Positions 1 through 5,884 of a DNA stretch of 5,884 nucleotides are shown piece after piece. Source of the DNA: Lysobacterales bacterium. GTDB lineage: Bacteria; Pseudomonadota; Gammaproteobacteria; Xanthomonadales; S139-57. Under the pieces are notes generated by a model that searched no databases, had not been told where the DNA came from, and saw only the letters and a program-made list of their open reading frames with translations. Positions within the stretch are counted from its first letter, which is position 1, and each line of letters begins with the position of its first letter. Location of the stretch: NCBI GenBank assembly GCA_026993285.1, contig JALWTZ010000227.1, forward strand, positions 1 through 5,884, in the 5' to 3' direction. The position numbers were made by a program, and so were the translations under genes.

Positions 1-1621
1 GGTTCATGTCGGGCAGCACGCAGGACATGCCCAGGGCCGGCGCGAACAGGGCAAACAGGGGAAAGGTGGGCATGTCCCATTCCCCCGGCTCGATACCATA
101 GAGTTCGCGCTGCAGCGCCACCTGGGCATTGAACTGCCGGTGCTGGTAGACCACGCCCTTGGGCACGCCGGTGGAACCGGAGGTGAACAGGATGGCGGCT
201 TGTTCGTCACCGGTGGTGGGCGGGTCTTGCCAGCGGGCGCCCTTTCCGAGTTTGCGCAGTTGCGCCAGCGACCATTGGGCCAGGCCCAGACGGTGCTGGC
301 CGGTGATGACCGTGGTGCGGATATGCGCGGGTGCCCAGCGCAACAGCTTGCGTGCCAGATGGGCCTTGGGTATGCCAATAAAGGCCTGTGGTTGCGCTTC
401 GGCCAGGCAGGCCTTGAGGTTCTTCAGGCCGATGCCCGGGTCGATGAGCACGGGCACGGCCTTCATGCGGAACAGGGCAAAGGTGAGGGCAAAGAAATCC
501 AGCCCGGGGCTGACCATCAGCGCCACGCGGGTGCCGGCGTCAATGCCGATGGCGCGCAGGCCGGCGGCCAGTTCACCGGCGGCGCGATCCAGCTGGCGGT
601 AGGTGTAATGGGTGTAGTGATAGCCACCATCGGCCAGTCGCCTGATCGGTGCGGCCACGGCGATCTGTGCCGGTTGCGCCTGTGCGTGGGTCGCCAGATG
701 GCGGGCGATATTGGCCTGCTCGCCACTGGGTTCACATTCGAGGAAATCATCCAGCAGGCCCGGCAGGCGCGCGCGGGCATCTTCCACCACGTAATGGCCG
801 CAGTCTTCCCAGGCATGGACCCGGGCCTGGGGCCAGATGCGCCGCCAGTGGTTGAGGATGGTTTCGTCGAAGACAAAATCCTTCAGCCCCCAGCCGATCA
901 GCACGGGGGTTTCGGCGAAGCGGTGCAGCTGGTTGTGAATGTGCTCCAGCACCGGCCAGGCCGGATCCTGTGGCCCCAGGGCGATGTCCTGTACGAAGCG
1001 CAGGGTGGCGATGCGATGGGCCGGGCTGTCGTAGGGCGCGGTCATGCCCCGGCGCACGGCCGGCGCCACCGGCTGGCGGAAGCCGATCCAGGCCGCGCCG
1101 GCGGCAAAGGCGTTCAGCCGGCGAACCAGCCAGCTGCCCAGGCGGCTGTTGCGCACCAGCCCGAGCGTGGCGGGCAGCCGCTTGTCTTCGGGAATATTGA
1201 AAGCCGCCGTGTTGAACAGCACGATGCGGGCCACTTGCTCCGCGTGTTCCACAGCCCAGCCCATGCCGATGGCGCCACCCCAGTCGTGCAGCAACAGGGT
1301 GACCGGCTGGTCGATGGCCAGGCCATCCAGCAGGGCGCTCAGGTCTTCGATGCGCTGTTTCAGCGTGTAGCGGTATTGGCTGTCATCGGGCTTGTCGGAC
1401 AGGCCACAGCCGATGTGGTCGGGCACGATGCAGCGGTAGTGCTTGCGGTAGCGGCGGACCAGATCCCGCCAGTAGAAGGACCAGCTGGGGTTGCCGTGCA
1501 CCATGAGCAGCACGGGTGCATCCCTGGGCCCCTCGTCCAGATAGTGTTGCCGCAGGCCGTGGTTGTGTTCGAACCAGCGGGATTCGAAGGGGTAGAGGCT
1601 GCGGTCAAAGGGGGCGTGCAC
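1..1621 (-). CDS. oleBC: OleBC fusion: beta-lactone decarboxylase + beta-lactone synthetase (3' end cut by window edge)
   Basis: One open frame of 540 codons runs from a GTG at 1621-1619 to the left edge without a stop. Residues about 1-295 are an alpha/beta-hydrolase of the haloalkane-dehalogenase-like OleB type: HGNPSW (N44), nucleophile elbow HDWGG with Asp113, likely acid Asp248 in GLKD, and base His276 in CGHYVVED. A short linker leads to an ANL-superfamily AMP-forming domain from about residue 302, with the P-loop TSGSTGVPKG at 480-489 and an OleC-like TFPLFALF stretch after it. Roughly 350 residues of the ligase should lie beyond the edge. By family knowledge, OleC converts a 2-alkyl-3-hydroxyacid to a beta-lactone with ATP, and OleB decarboxylates the lactone to a cis-olefin, in a cytosolic Ole assembly. 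The GTG lies 4 nt after the oleA stop with only a weak GGTAGG upstream; the next in-frame Met (residue 40) is too late, being inside the fold. Same-frame motifs in both domains make a frameshift artefact unlikely. Confidence 0.93.
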   Translation of the reverse strand, partial: MHAPFDRSLYPFESRWFEHNHGLRQHYLDEGPRDAPVLLMVHGNPSWSFYWRDLVRRYRKHYRCIVPDHIGCGLSDKPDDSQYRYTLKQRIEDLSALLDGLAIDQPVTLLLHDWGGAIGMGWAVEHAEQVARIVLFNTAAFNIPEDKRLPATLGLVRNSRLGSWLVRRLNAFAAGAAWIGFRQPVAPAVRRGMTAPYDSPAHRIATLRFVQDIALGPQDPAWPVLEHIHNQLHRFAETPVLIGWGLKDFVFDETILNHWRRIWPQARVHAWEDCGHYVVEDARARLPGLLDDFLECEPSGEQANIARHLATHAQAQPAQIAVAAPIRRLADGGYHYTHYTYRQLDRAAGELAAGLRAIGIDAGTRVALMVSPGLDFFALTFALFRMKAVPVLIDPGIGLKNLKACLAEAQPQAFIGIPKAHLARKLLRWAPAHIRTTVITGQHRLGLAQWSLAQLRKLGKGARWQDPPTTGDEQAAILFTSGSTGVPKGVVYQHRQFNAQVALQRELYGIEPGEWDMPTFPLFALFAPALGMSCVLPDMN

Positions 1622-1625
1622 GGGC

Positions 1626-2642
1626 CTACCAGATGACTTCCGCCATGGAGCAGTTCAGCCCGGAGCCTATGCCCATCAGTGCGATGCGATCCCCCTTTTT
1701 CAGCTTGCCTTCACTGGCGATGCGGGAGAGCACCATGGGCACCGAGGCCGGGCCGATATTGCCAAATTCCGGGAAGATGCGGTGTACCTTCTCCAGATCC
1801 ACTCCGAACATCCTGGCCATTTTCTCCGTATGCACCTTGCTGATCTGGTGCATGACGATGGCATCCATCTCGTGGATAGCCCAGCCCAGTTTTTCACGCG
1901 CTTTTTCGTAGGTGCGCTGTGCCAGGCGCAGGCCTTCCTTCAGCAGGTTCTTGCTGTCGGTGAGCATTTCGTGGTCGTGGCCCAGGCAGAGCTGGTTGTG
2001 CTCGGTGGCCGCCAGGGTGACGCCGCCCCGGTAGGTATGGCCTTCGGGGACCAGATCCCGGCGGGCCAGAATCATGGCGGCGGCACCGGAACCCAGGGTG
2101 AGCGAGGCGAATTGTTCCTTCAGGTCCGCCATGGAGGTTTCCCCGGCCAGCATGCGCGAGATGGTTTGCTCGATGATGTAGCGGCTGGATTCACCATCCA
2201 CCACCATGCCGTAGTCGATCTGGCCGCGTTCGATCATGTTGCCGACGATATCCATGCCGTTGAGGAAGGCCAGACAGGCATTGCCCACATCATAGTTGAT
2301 GCAGTCTTCCGGCAGGCCCAGATTGCGGTGGACGAAACAGGCGGTGGACGGTTCCAGATAATCCCGCGAAACCGAGGTGTTGACCATGATGCCGATGTTT
2401 TTCGGGTCGATACCCGTTTTCTCCAGCACCTTGTGCCCGGCCAGAGTGGCGGCATCGGAAGGGCGAAAATCATCGTCCCACCAGCGGCGGGCGGTAATGC
2501 CGGTCAAATCTTCCAGCAGACTCATGGGCGCGCCCAGCTTTTTCAGCACGGGCGCCAGCTTCTGGCACAGTTCTTCCGAGGTAATGCGATGGGGTGGCTC
2601 CACATGTGCCAGCCCGGCGATGACTACATTTTCAAACAGCAT
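1626..2642 (-). CDS. oleA: OleA, head-to-head acyl-CoA condensing enzyme (thiolase fold)
   Basis: A complete 338-residue protein close to Xanthomonas campestris OleA in length and sequence as I recall it. OleA condenses two long-chain acyl-CoAs without an ACP (non-decarboxylative Claisen reaction) to a 2-alkyl-3-ketoacid, the first step of olefin/beta-lactone synthesis. Visible signature residues are Cys123 in GNACLAF (acyl acceptor), Glu97 in SRDYLEPST (the OleA-specific base that reaches in from the partner subunit), His265 in VMHQ and Asn295 in GNIGPAS; the C-terminus GIGSGLNCSMAEV is typical. These match the published Cys143, Glu117, His285 and Asn315 of the tagged Xanthomonas protein with a constant offset of 20. 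The start is the ATG at 2642-2640 because MLFENV aligns with the family N-terminus; a TTG at 2666 would add eight unconserved residues. Neither start has a strong Shine-Dalgarno; a GGAT lies 8 nt before the ATG. The 59 bp upstream of it show no terminator and no convincing promoter. Confidence 0.97.
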   Translation of the reverse strand: MLFENVVIAGLAHVEPPHRITSEELCQKLAPVLKKLGAPMSLLEDLTGITARRWWDDDFRPSDAATLAGHKVLEKTGIDPKNIGIMVNTSVSRDYLEPSTACFVHRNLGLPEDCINYDVGNACLAFLNGMDIVGNMIERGQIDYGMVVDGESSRYIIEQTISRMLAGETSMADLKEQFASLTLGSGAAAMILARRDLVPEGHTYRGGVTLAATEHNQLCLGHDHEMLTDSKNLLKEGLRLAQRTYEKAREKLGWAIHEMDAIVMHQISKVHTEKMARMFGVDLEKVHRIFPEFGNIGPASVPMVLSRIASEGKLKKGDRIALMGIGSGLNCSMAEVIW

Positions 2643-2701
2643 GGGGGCTGATCCGGATTCAGGCAAACGCGGTAGTTTACTGTGTTAGCCTGCGCTTTGC
2701 A

Positions 2702-4198
2702 TCATGCGTGTTCGTCGAAGAGATCCTGTAGTTGTTCGCGAGCCTGTTTCAGGCTTTCTTCCACTTCCTTCAGCCAGGGCATCCACGCACGGGAACGGCC
2801 GACACTGCCGGCGTTGATGGGGCTGCGTACCTGCGCGATGCTGGCGGTACGGATGGTGGCCCCGCTGCGCTCCGGATGCAGGCAGTCTGCATGAAAGGGC
2901 AGTTGCAGCTGTTCGAGCAGGGCGGGGATGGTCTCTTCCGGCTGGCTGACCAGCTGTTCATAGTCCAGGTGGATGATGCTGCCGGGGAACAGCCGCTCCC
3001 AATGTTTCATCAGGGCCTCGTAGCTGGCGTAGACCTGCCCCCATTCTTCCGGGGAGAAGACCAGTCGTTCCTCGTTGAAGTGGGCCTGCAGGCAGGAAAG
3101 CAGGGTGTCGTACGGGTCACGGCGGCAGTGGATGATCCTGGCGTTGGGAAAGATCAACCGGATAAAACCCACCATGTTGGCATTCAGTGGCATCTTGTCG
3201 GCACTGTGCGGGGCCTTGCCGATCATCTTTCGTACAAAGGCCAGATAGTCTTCCCCCATTCCCTTCCAGATTTTTGGCTTGCGGGCGAGTTGTTCCATCA
3301 CCGACCCACCGGCGGGCAGCCCATGTATTTGCTGACCGACCAGCGTGCCAATGACATTGCGTTCTCCGACCCCCACCACTTGCGGGTGCTGGTTGAGGAT
3401 TTGTTCGGTGAGGGTGGTGCCGGAGCGGGGCATGCCCACGATGAAGATGGGACAGTCGCTGGGGTGGCCAGCCTGCAGCAGCGGTTCGATACGCTCGCGG
3501 GTAAAATCCTCGATCACGGTACGCGTGCTTTGGATCAGTTGGATTTTTCTCGGCACATGACTGCGTTTCAAGCGGTTGGCGGTTTTCAGGCTCTCGGCGG
3601 CTTGGGCGTAGTCTTTTTCCCGAGCTTGCAGGCGTGAAAGCACGAAGAGTAGGGTGAAACGGTCATGAATGGGCAGTTGCTTTTCCAGCAGCGTCTCAAT
3701 TTGTGCCGGTTGCAGCTGTGGCAGGTCGAACATTTTCAATACAGTGGCCTGAAACAGCAAGGCCGCATCATCGGGAAAATGTTCCAGCCCCTGTTCGATA
3801 ACGGCACGAGCGGCTTCCATGTCGCCCAGACGAGAAAGGGCGGTCAGCAGCTGGTGCATGGCATGCCAGTGGTCGGGCTTTCTCCTGAGTATTTCCTGCA
3901 GGATTTCAGCGGCTCGGGCTTCGTGCTCCAGTTTGAGTTCGCATTGGGCCAGGGCCATCTTGCTGTTCAGATTGTCGGGGTCCAGTTTTAGACCTCGCCG
4001 GATGGCATTGCGGGCATCAATGGGGCGTTTAGTGCCCAGCAGGGCTTCGGAAGCCAGTTGCCAGTAGGCAGGGCTTCGTTCACAACCGCGCAGTTGCTGC
4101 AGGCTCTGCAATGCCTGCGCATAGTGTTTTTGCTGGATGAGCGCGGCAATTTGTGTCAGCGCCTTTTGACATTGTTGCGCTGGTACGGATGGGGTCAT
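2702..4198 (-). CDS. TPR-repeat sulfotransferase (Sulfotransfer_3-like)
   Basis: A complete 498-residue protein in two halves. Residues about 10-240 are helical with TPR-like repeats (for example around 26-60, 60-75 with GLKLDPDN, 92-110 with ILRRKPDH, and 124-143 with GLEHFPDD). From about 248 comes a PAPS-dependent sulfotransferase domain: the 5'-phosphosulfate loop FIVGMPRSGTT (252-262), VGER with Glu279, SADKMPLN (332-339), the 3'-phosphate site HCRRDPYDTLLS (357-368), and a C-terminal RSPINAGSVGRS (458-469). Family knowledge says such enzymes move sulfuryl from PAPS to a hydroxyl or amine, with TPRs probably holding a protein or other partner; the substrate is not readable here. There is no signal peptide or membrane helix, so a cytosolic protein is expected. 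The start is the ATG at 4198-4196, 2 nt after the transporter stop, with GGAA 7 nt upstream inside the transporter's last codons; a longer in-frame extension to 4375 would overlap the transporter and looks non-coding. Translational coupling with the transporter is likely. Confidence 0.9.
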   Translation of the reverse strand: MTPSVPAQQCQKALTQIAALIQQKHYAQALQSLQQLRGCERSPAYWQLASEALLGTKRPIDARNAIRRGLKLDPDNLNSKMALAQCELKLEHEARAAEILQEILRRKPDHWHAMHQLLTALSRLGDMEAARAVIEQGLEHFPDDAALLFQATVLKMFDLPQLQPAQIETLLEKQLPIHDRFTLLFVLSRLQAREKDYAQAAESLKTANRLKRSHVPRKIQLIQSTRTVIEDFTRERIEPLLQAGHPSDCPIFIVGMPRSGTTLTEQILNQHPQVVGVGERNVIGTLVGQQIHGLPAGGSVMEQLARKPKIWKGMGEDYLAFVRKMIGKAPHSADKMPLNANMVGFIRLIFPNARIIHCRRDPYDTLLSCLQAHFNEERLVFSPEEWGQVYASYEALMKHWERLFPGSIIHLDYEQLVSQPEETIPALLEQLQLPFHADCLHPERSGATIRTASIAQVRSPINAGSVGRSRAWMPWLKEVEESLKQAREQLQDLFDEHA

Positions 4199-4209
4199 GT
4201 TCAAATTCC
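4199..4209 (-). promoter_or_regulatory. Ribosome-binding site that fixes the sulfotransferase start
   Basis: GGAA at 4209-4206 on the minus strand lies 7 nt before the ATG at 4198 and inside the final codons of the transporter, with the transporter stop TGA between it and the ATG (TGA-AC-ATG). This spacing supports the 4198 start over the longer in-frame opening that would begin at 4375, and suggests that ribosomes finishing the transporter can restart on the sulfotransferase. Confidence 0.6.
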
Positions 4210-5472
4210 AAATGAAAGCAAAAAGCCGGCGATGGTGGCGGTCATCAATGTGGCCAGGGAGCCGCCCAAAACAGCACGCAGGCCAAAGCGGGCCAGGTCG
4301 GTCTTGCGGTCCGGTGCAATGCCCCCAATACCACCGATCTGGATGGCGATGGAGGCAAAGTTGGCAAAACCGCACAGGGCATAGGTGGAAATCAGTACCG
4401 CCTTGTCACTGAGGGTGGCTTTCAGGTCATTGAGGCTCAGATAAGCCACGAACTCGTTGATCACCACCTTTTCACCGATCAGGCCACCAACGGCGGTGGC
4501 ATCCTGCCAGGGCACGCCGATGGCCCAGGCGATGGGGGACAGCAGATAGCCCAGAATCAGCGAAAGATTCAATGGCTTGTCCAGGCTTTCTTCCAGGCCG
4601 GTGACCTGCCCCAGCCACTCCAGTGGCGCGTTGATCATGGCGATCAGGGCCAGAAAGGCCAGCAGCATGGCGGCGATGTTCAGTGCCAGTTTCAGCCCGT
4701 CTCCCGCACCGTTGGCAGCGGCCTCAATGACATTGTGGCTGGTTTTTTCCACAGTCATCCGTACTTCACCACGGGTCAGGGATTCCTGGGTTTCCGGCAG
4801 CAGGATTTTGGCAATCACGATGGTGGCCGGTGCCGCCATGATACTGGCGGAAAGCAAATGCTTGGCATAGAACACCTGTTGCTCCGGGTCTCCGCCACCC
4901 AGCATGCCCACATAGGCCGCCAGTACACCACCGGCAATGGTGGCCATGCCACCCACCATCAGGGTGAGCAGCTCCGACTGGGTCATGCGCGACACATAGG
5001 GCCGTACCACCAGCGGTGCTTCCGTCTGGCCAATAAAGACATTGGCGGCTACCGACAGCGCTTCGGAACCGGAAATGTTCAATACCCGTACCATGATGCG
5101 GGCCATGAAGGCCACCACCCGTTGCATGATGCCCAGGTGATAGAGCACCGACATCAATGCCGAGAAGAAAATGACCGTGGGCAGTACCTGAAAGGCGAAG
5201 ATGAAACCGAAGCTTTTCTGATCCACCAGGTTGCCGAAAATCATCCGGCTGCCGACATCGGTGAAACTGATGATGGCCACGAAGCCCTTGGAAAGGGTGT
5301 CGAATACGGCTTCACCCCAGGGGGTCATCAGCACCAGCACGGCAAAGACCAACTGCAGGGCAATGCCGGCAGCTGCCTGTTGCCAGCGAATGGCTGAGCG
5401 GTTCTCGGAGAAAATCCAGGCAATGGCGATCAGGCAGGCCAGGCCAAGCAGTGCGTGCAAAATATCGAGCAT
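4201..5472 (-). CDS. Concentrative nucleoside transporter, CNT/NupC family
   Basis: A complete 423-residue polytopic inner-membrane protein of usual CNT length that imports nucleosides with an ion gradient. Hydrophobic segments start at residue 2 and run through to the C-terminal LMTATIAGFLLSFG. Family landmarks are the first hairpin NVFIGQTEAPLVVRP (144-158) with Gln149, Thr150 and Glu151, the second hairpin VINEFVAYLSL (337-347) with Glu340, and CGFANFASIAIQIGGIG (367-383) with Asn371 and Ser374; these correspond to the nucleoside-binding residues of Vibrio cholerae CNT. Asn144, Ile147, Thr178 and Ile179 sit where the Na+ site lies in Vibrio CNT and human CNT3, so Na+ coupling is more likely than the H+ coupling of E. 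coli NupC (inference). The ATG at 5472-5470 has GGAA 9 nt upstream, and the protein begins directly with the first membrane helix. It appears to be the first gene of the downstream set. Exact nucleoside preference cannot be read, so no symbol is assigned. Confidence 0.93.
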   Translation of the reverse strand: MLDILHALLGLACLIAIAWIFSENRSAIRWQQAAAGIALQLVFAVLVLMTPWGEAVFDTLSKGFVAIISFTDVGSRMIFGNLVDQKSFGFIFAFQVLPTVIFFSALMSVLYHLGIMQRVVAFMARIMVRVLNISGSEALSVAANVFIGQTEAPLVVRPYVSRMTQSELLTLMVGGMATIAGGVLAAYVGMLGGGDPEQQVFYAKHLLSASIMAAPATIVIAKILLPETQESLTRGEVRMTVEKTSHNVIEAAANGAGDGLKLALNIAAMLLAFLALIAMINAPLEWLGQVTGLEESLDKPLNLSLILGYLLSPIAWAIGVPWQDATAVGGLIGEKVVINEFVAYLSLNDLKATLSDKAVLISTYALCGFANFASIAIQIGGIGGIAPDRKTDLARFGLRAVLGGSLATLMTATIAGFLLSFGI

Positions 5473-5483
5473 GTTGAATGGTT

Positions 5484-5500
5484 CCGGAAGGAAATTCCGG
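5484..5500 (-). repeat. Short perfect inverted repeat just upstream of the transporter start
   Basis: CCGGAA (5500-5495) and TTCCGG (5489-5484) are a perfect 6-bp inverted repeat around a 5-nt spacer, 11 nt before the transporter ATG. As RNA it could form a small hairpin whose downstream arm includes two bases of the GGAA ribosome-binding site at 5485-5482. As DNA it could be an operator next to the candidate promoter. If transcription starts near 5496 the upstream arm would be mostly missing from the RNA, so the operator reading would then be preferred. A chance repeat of this size is also possible. Confidence 0.4.
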
Positions 5501-5502
5501 CA

Positions 5503-5532
5503 AGCCTAGCCCAAAGGGGGGGCGCTCATCAA
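5503..5532 (-). promoter_or_regulatory. Candidate sigma-70 promoter for the transporter and downstream genes
   Basis: On the minus strand TTGATG (5532-5527, 4 of 6 to the -35 consensus) is followed after 18 nt by TAGGCT (5508-5503), which keeps the T, A and final T of the -10 box but only 3 of 6 overall. Initiation would be near 5496, giving a leader of about 24 nt. The -35 overlaps the end of the terminator T-tract. The match is weak and rests mainly on position: the upstream terminator implies that the transporter needs its own promoter in this gap. Confidence 0.3.
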
Positions 5533-5559
5533 GAAAAAGCCGGGGCACCGGCCCCGGCT
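5531..5559 (-). terminator. Rho-independent terminator after the rhodanese gene
   Basis: On the minus strand a perfect 9-bp stem, AGCCGGGGC (5559-5551) pairing with GCCCCGGCT (5546-5538), closes a 4-nt CGGT loop and is followed by TTTTTCTT (5538-5531, the first T shared with the stem). It begins 10 nt after the rhodanese stop codon. The GC-rich stem and U-tract are textbook for intrinsic termination. The reverse strand lacks a T-tract on the other side, so it is unidirectional. Confidence 0.88.
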
Positions 5560-5569
5560 CGGTGAGCAA

Positions 5570-5884
5570 TCAGTACTTGCGTACGGAGGGGTCCACTTCA
5601 TTGTGCCAGCCGTGGATGCCCCCGGCCAGGTTATGCACATTGGTGAAACCCTGTTGGCGAAAGTGTTCGGCCACACCGTTGCTGCGGTTGCCGGTGCGGC
5701 AGTAGAACACCAGCGTGGTGTCTTTGGGCAGGGCCAGGATTTTCTGCTCGTCCAGACGTTCGTCATTGGGCAGCACGGCGATGGCACGCTCACTTTCCGG
5801 GCGTACATCGATGAGGTGCAGAGGTTCGCCCTTGTCCATCATGGCCTTCAGCTCCGTGGCCGACAACTGATTGACGGGCTTGGG
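5570..5884 (-). CDS. Rhodanese-domain sulfurtransferase (5' end beyond window edge)
   Basis: The frame is open to the right edge and ends with TGA at 5572-5570. The visible 104 residues form nearly a whole rhodanese domain: NQLSATELKAMM, then LHLIDVRPESE (the CH2A-like region), then the active-site loop YCRTGNRS whose Cys (codon 5701-5699) carries the persulfide, then NLAGGIHGW and a final VDPSVRKY tail. Family role: transfer of sulfane sulfur to thiol or cyanide acceptors, in the cytosol. A TTG at 5866 could serve as start, but six further in-frame codons (PKPVNQ) continue upstream and look coding, so the true start is probably outside the window. It may be a stand-alone GlpE-sized protein or the C-terminal domain of a larger protein, such as a glutaredoxin-rhodanese fusion, which has a similar tail as I recall. 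A strong terminator follows directly, so it is probably a separate transcription unit from the genes downstream. Confidence 0.88.
   Translation of the reverse strand, partial: PKPVNQLSATELKAMMDKGEPLHLIDVRPESERAIAVLPNDERLDEQKILALPKDTTLVFYCRTGNRSNGVAEHFRQQGFTNVHNLAGGIHGWHNEVDPSVRKY

Noticed and set aside
140..1636. A 498-codon open frame on the plus strand opposite oleBC
   Set aside because: It lies codon-on-codon antisense to oleBC, where GC-rich codons rarely give stops on the opposite strand. Its translation is low-complexity, rich in Gly/Ala/Gln/Val with no recognisable domain, while the minus strand shows clear catalytic motifs.
1782..2651. A 289-codon plus-strand open frame opposite oleA
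   Set aside because: It is antisense to a well-recognised OleA, and its translation is His/Gln/Gly-rich with no domain.
2643..2701. Possible promoter or terminator between the sulfotransferase and oleA
   Set aside because: A TAAACT on the minus strand could be a -10 box, but no -35 lies at a proper distance. An imperfect CAAACGC/GCGCTTTG repeat has a long loop and no T-tract. Nothing is strong enough to call.
2732..3637. A 301-codon plus-strand open frame opposite the sulfotransferase
   Set aside because: It is a shadow of the sulfotransferase gene: no family resemblance, and the opposite strand carries the PAPS-binding motifs.
4199..4375. N-terminal extension of the sulfotransferase frame by 59 residues
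   Set aside because: It would overlap the end of the transporter, its sequence is Cys/His/Arg/Trp-rich and unlike a TPR protein, and a good ribosome-binding site precedes the ATG at 4198.
4735..5397. A 220-codon plus-strand open frame opposite the transporter
   Set aside because: Its translation is very rich in His and Gln, as expected from the complement of a membrane-protein gene, and no domain is visible.

Overview
The window is compact, GC-rich bacterial DNA with all five recognised genes on the minus strand, so transcription runs from high to low coordinates. The gene families and codon style suggest a proteobacterium, most likely a gammaproteobacterium: the nucleoside transporter resembles the Vibrio type and OleA resembles the Xanthomonas enzyme. 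This placement is an inference from remembered family resemblance, not from a search.

Layout in transcription order. (1) 5884-5570: the 3' part of a single-domain-type rhodanese (sulfurtransferase), cut by the right edge, followed by a strong intrinsic terminator at 5531-5559. (2) 5472-4201: a complete concentrative nucleoside transporter (CNT/NupC family). (3) 4198-2702: a complete TPR-sulfotransferase starting 2 nt after the transporter stop. (4) 2642-1626: a complete OleA, the thiolase-fold enzyme that joins two fatty acyl-CoAs head to head. (5) 1621-1: an OleB alpha/beta-hydrolase and an OleC-type AMP-forming domain in one uninterrupted reading frame, an OleBC fusion, cut by the left edge about 50 residues after its P-loop.

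The core of the window is the long-chain olefin (beta-lactone) pathway. OleA makes a 2-alkyl-3-ketoacid, OleD (not in the window; possibly beyond the left edge) reduces it, OleC closes a beta-lactone, and OleB removes CO2 to give a cis internal alkene. The gaps of 2 nt (transporter/sulfotransferase), 59 nt with no visible terminator (sulfotransferase/oleA) and 4 nt (oleA/oleBC) are compatible with one transcription unit starting in the 97-bp gap after the rhodanese. Whether the transporter and sulfotransferase have any functional link to olefin synthesis is unknown.

The most notable points are the natural OleBC fusion in a probable Gram-negative background, where these genes are more often separate, and the tight packing of a TPR-sulfotransferase against the ole genes. 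No RNA genes, CRISPR arrays, insertion sequences or long repeats were seen.
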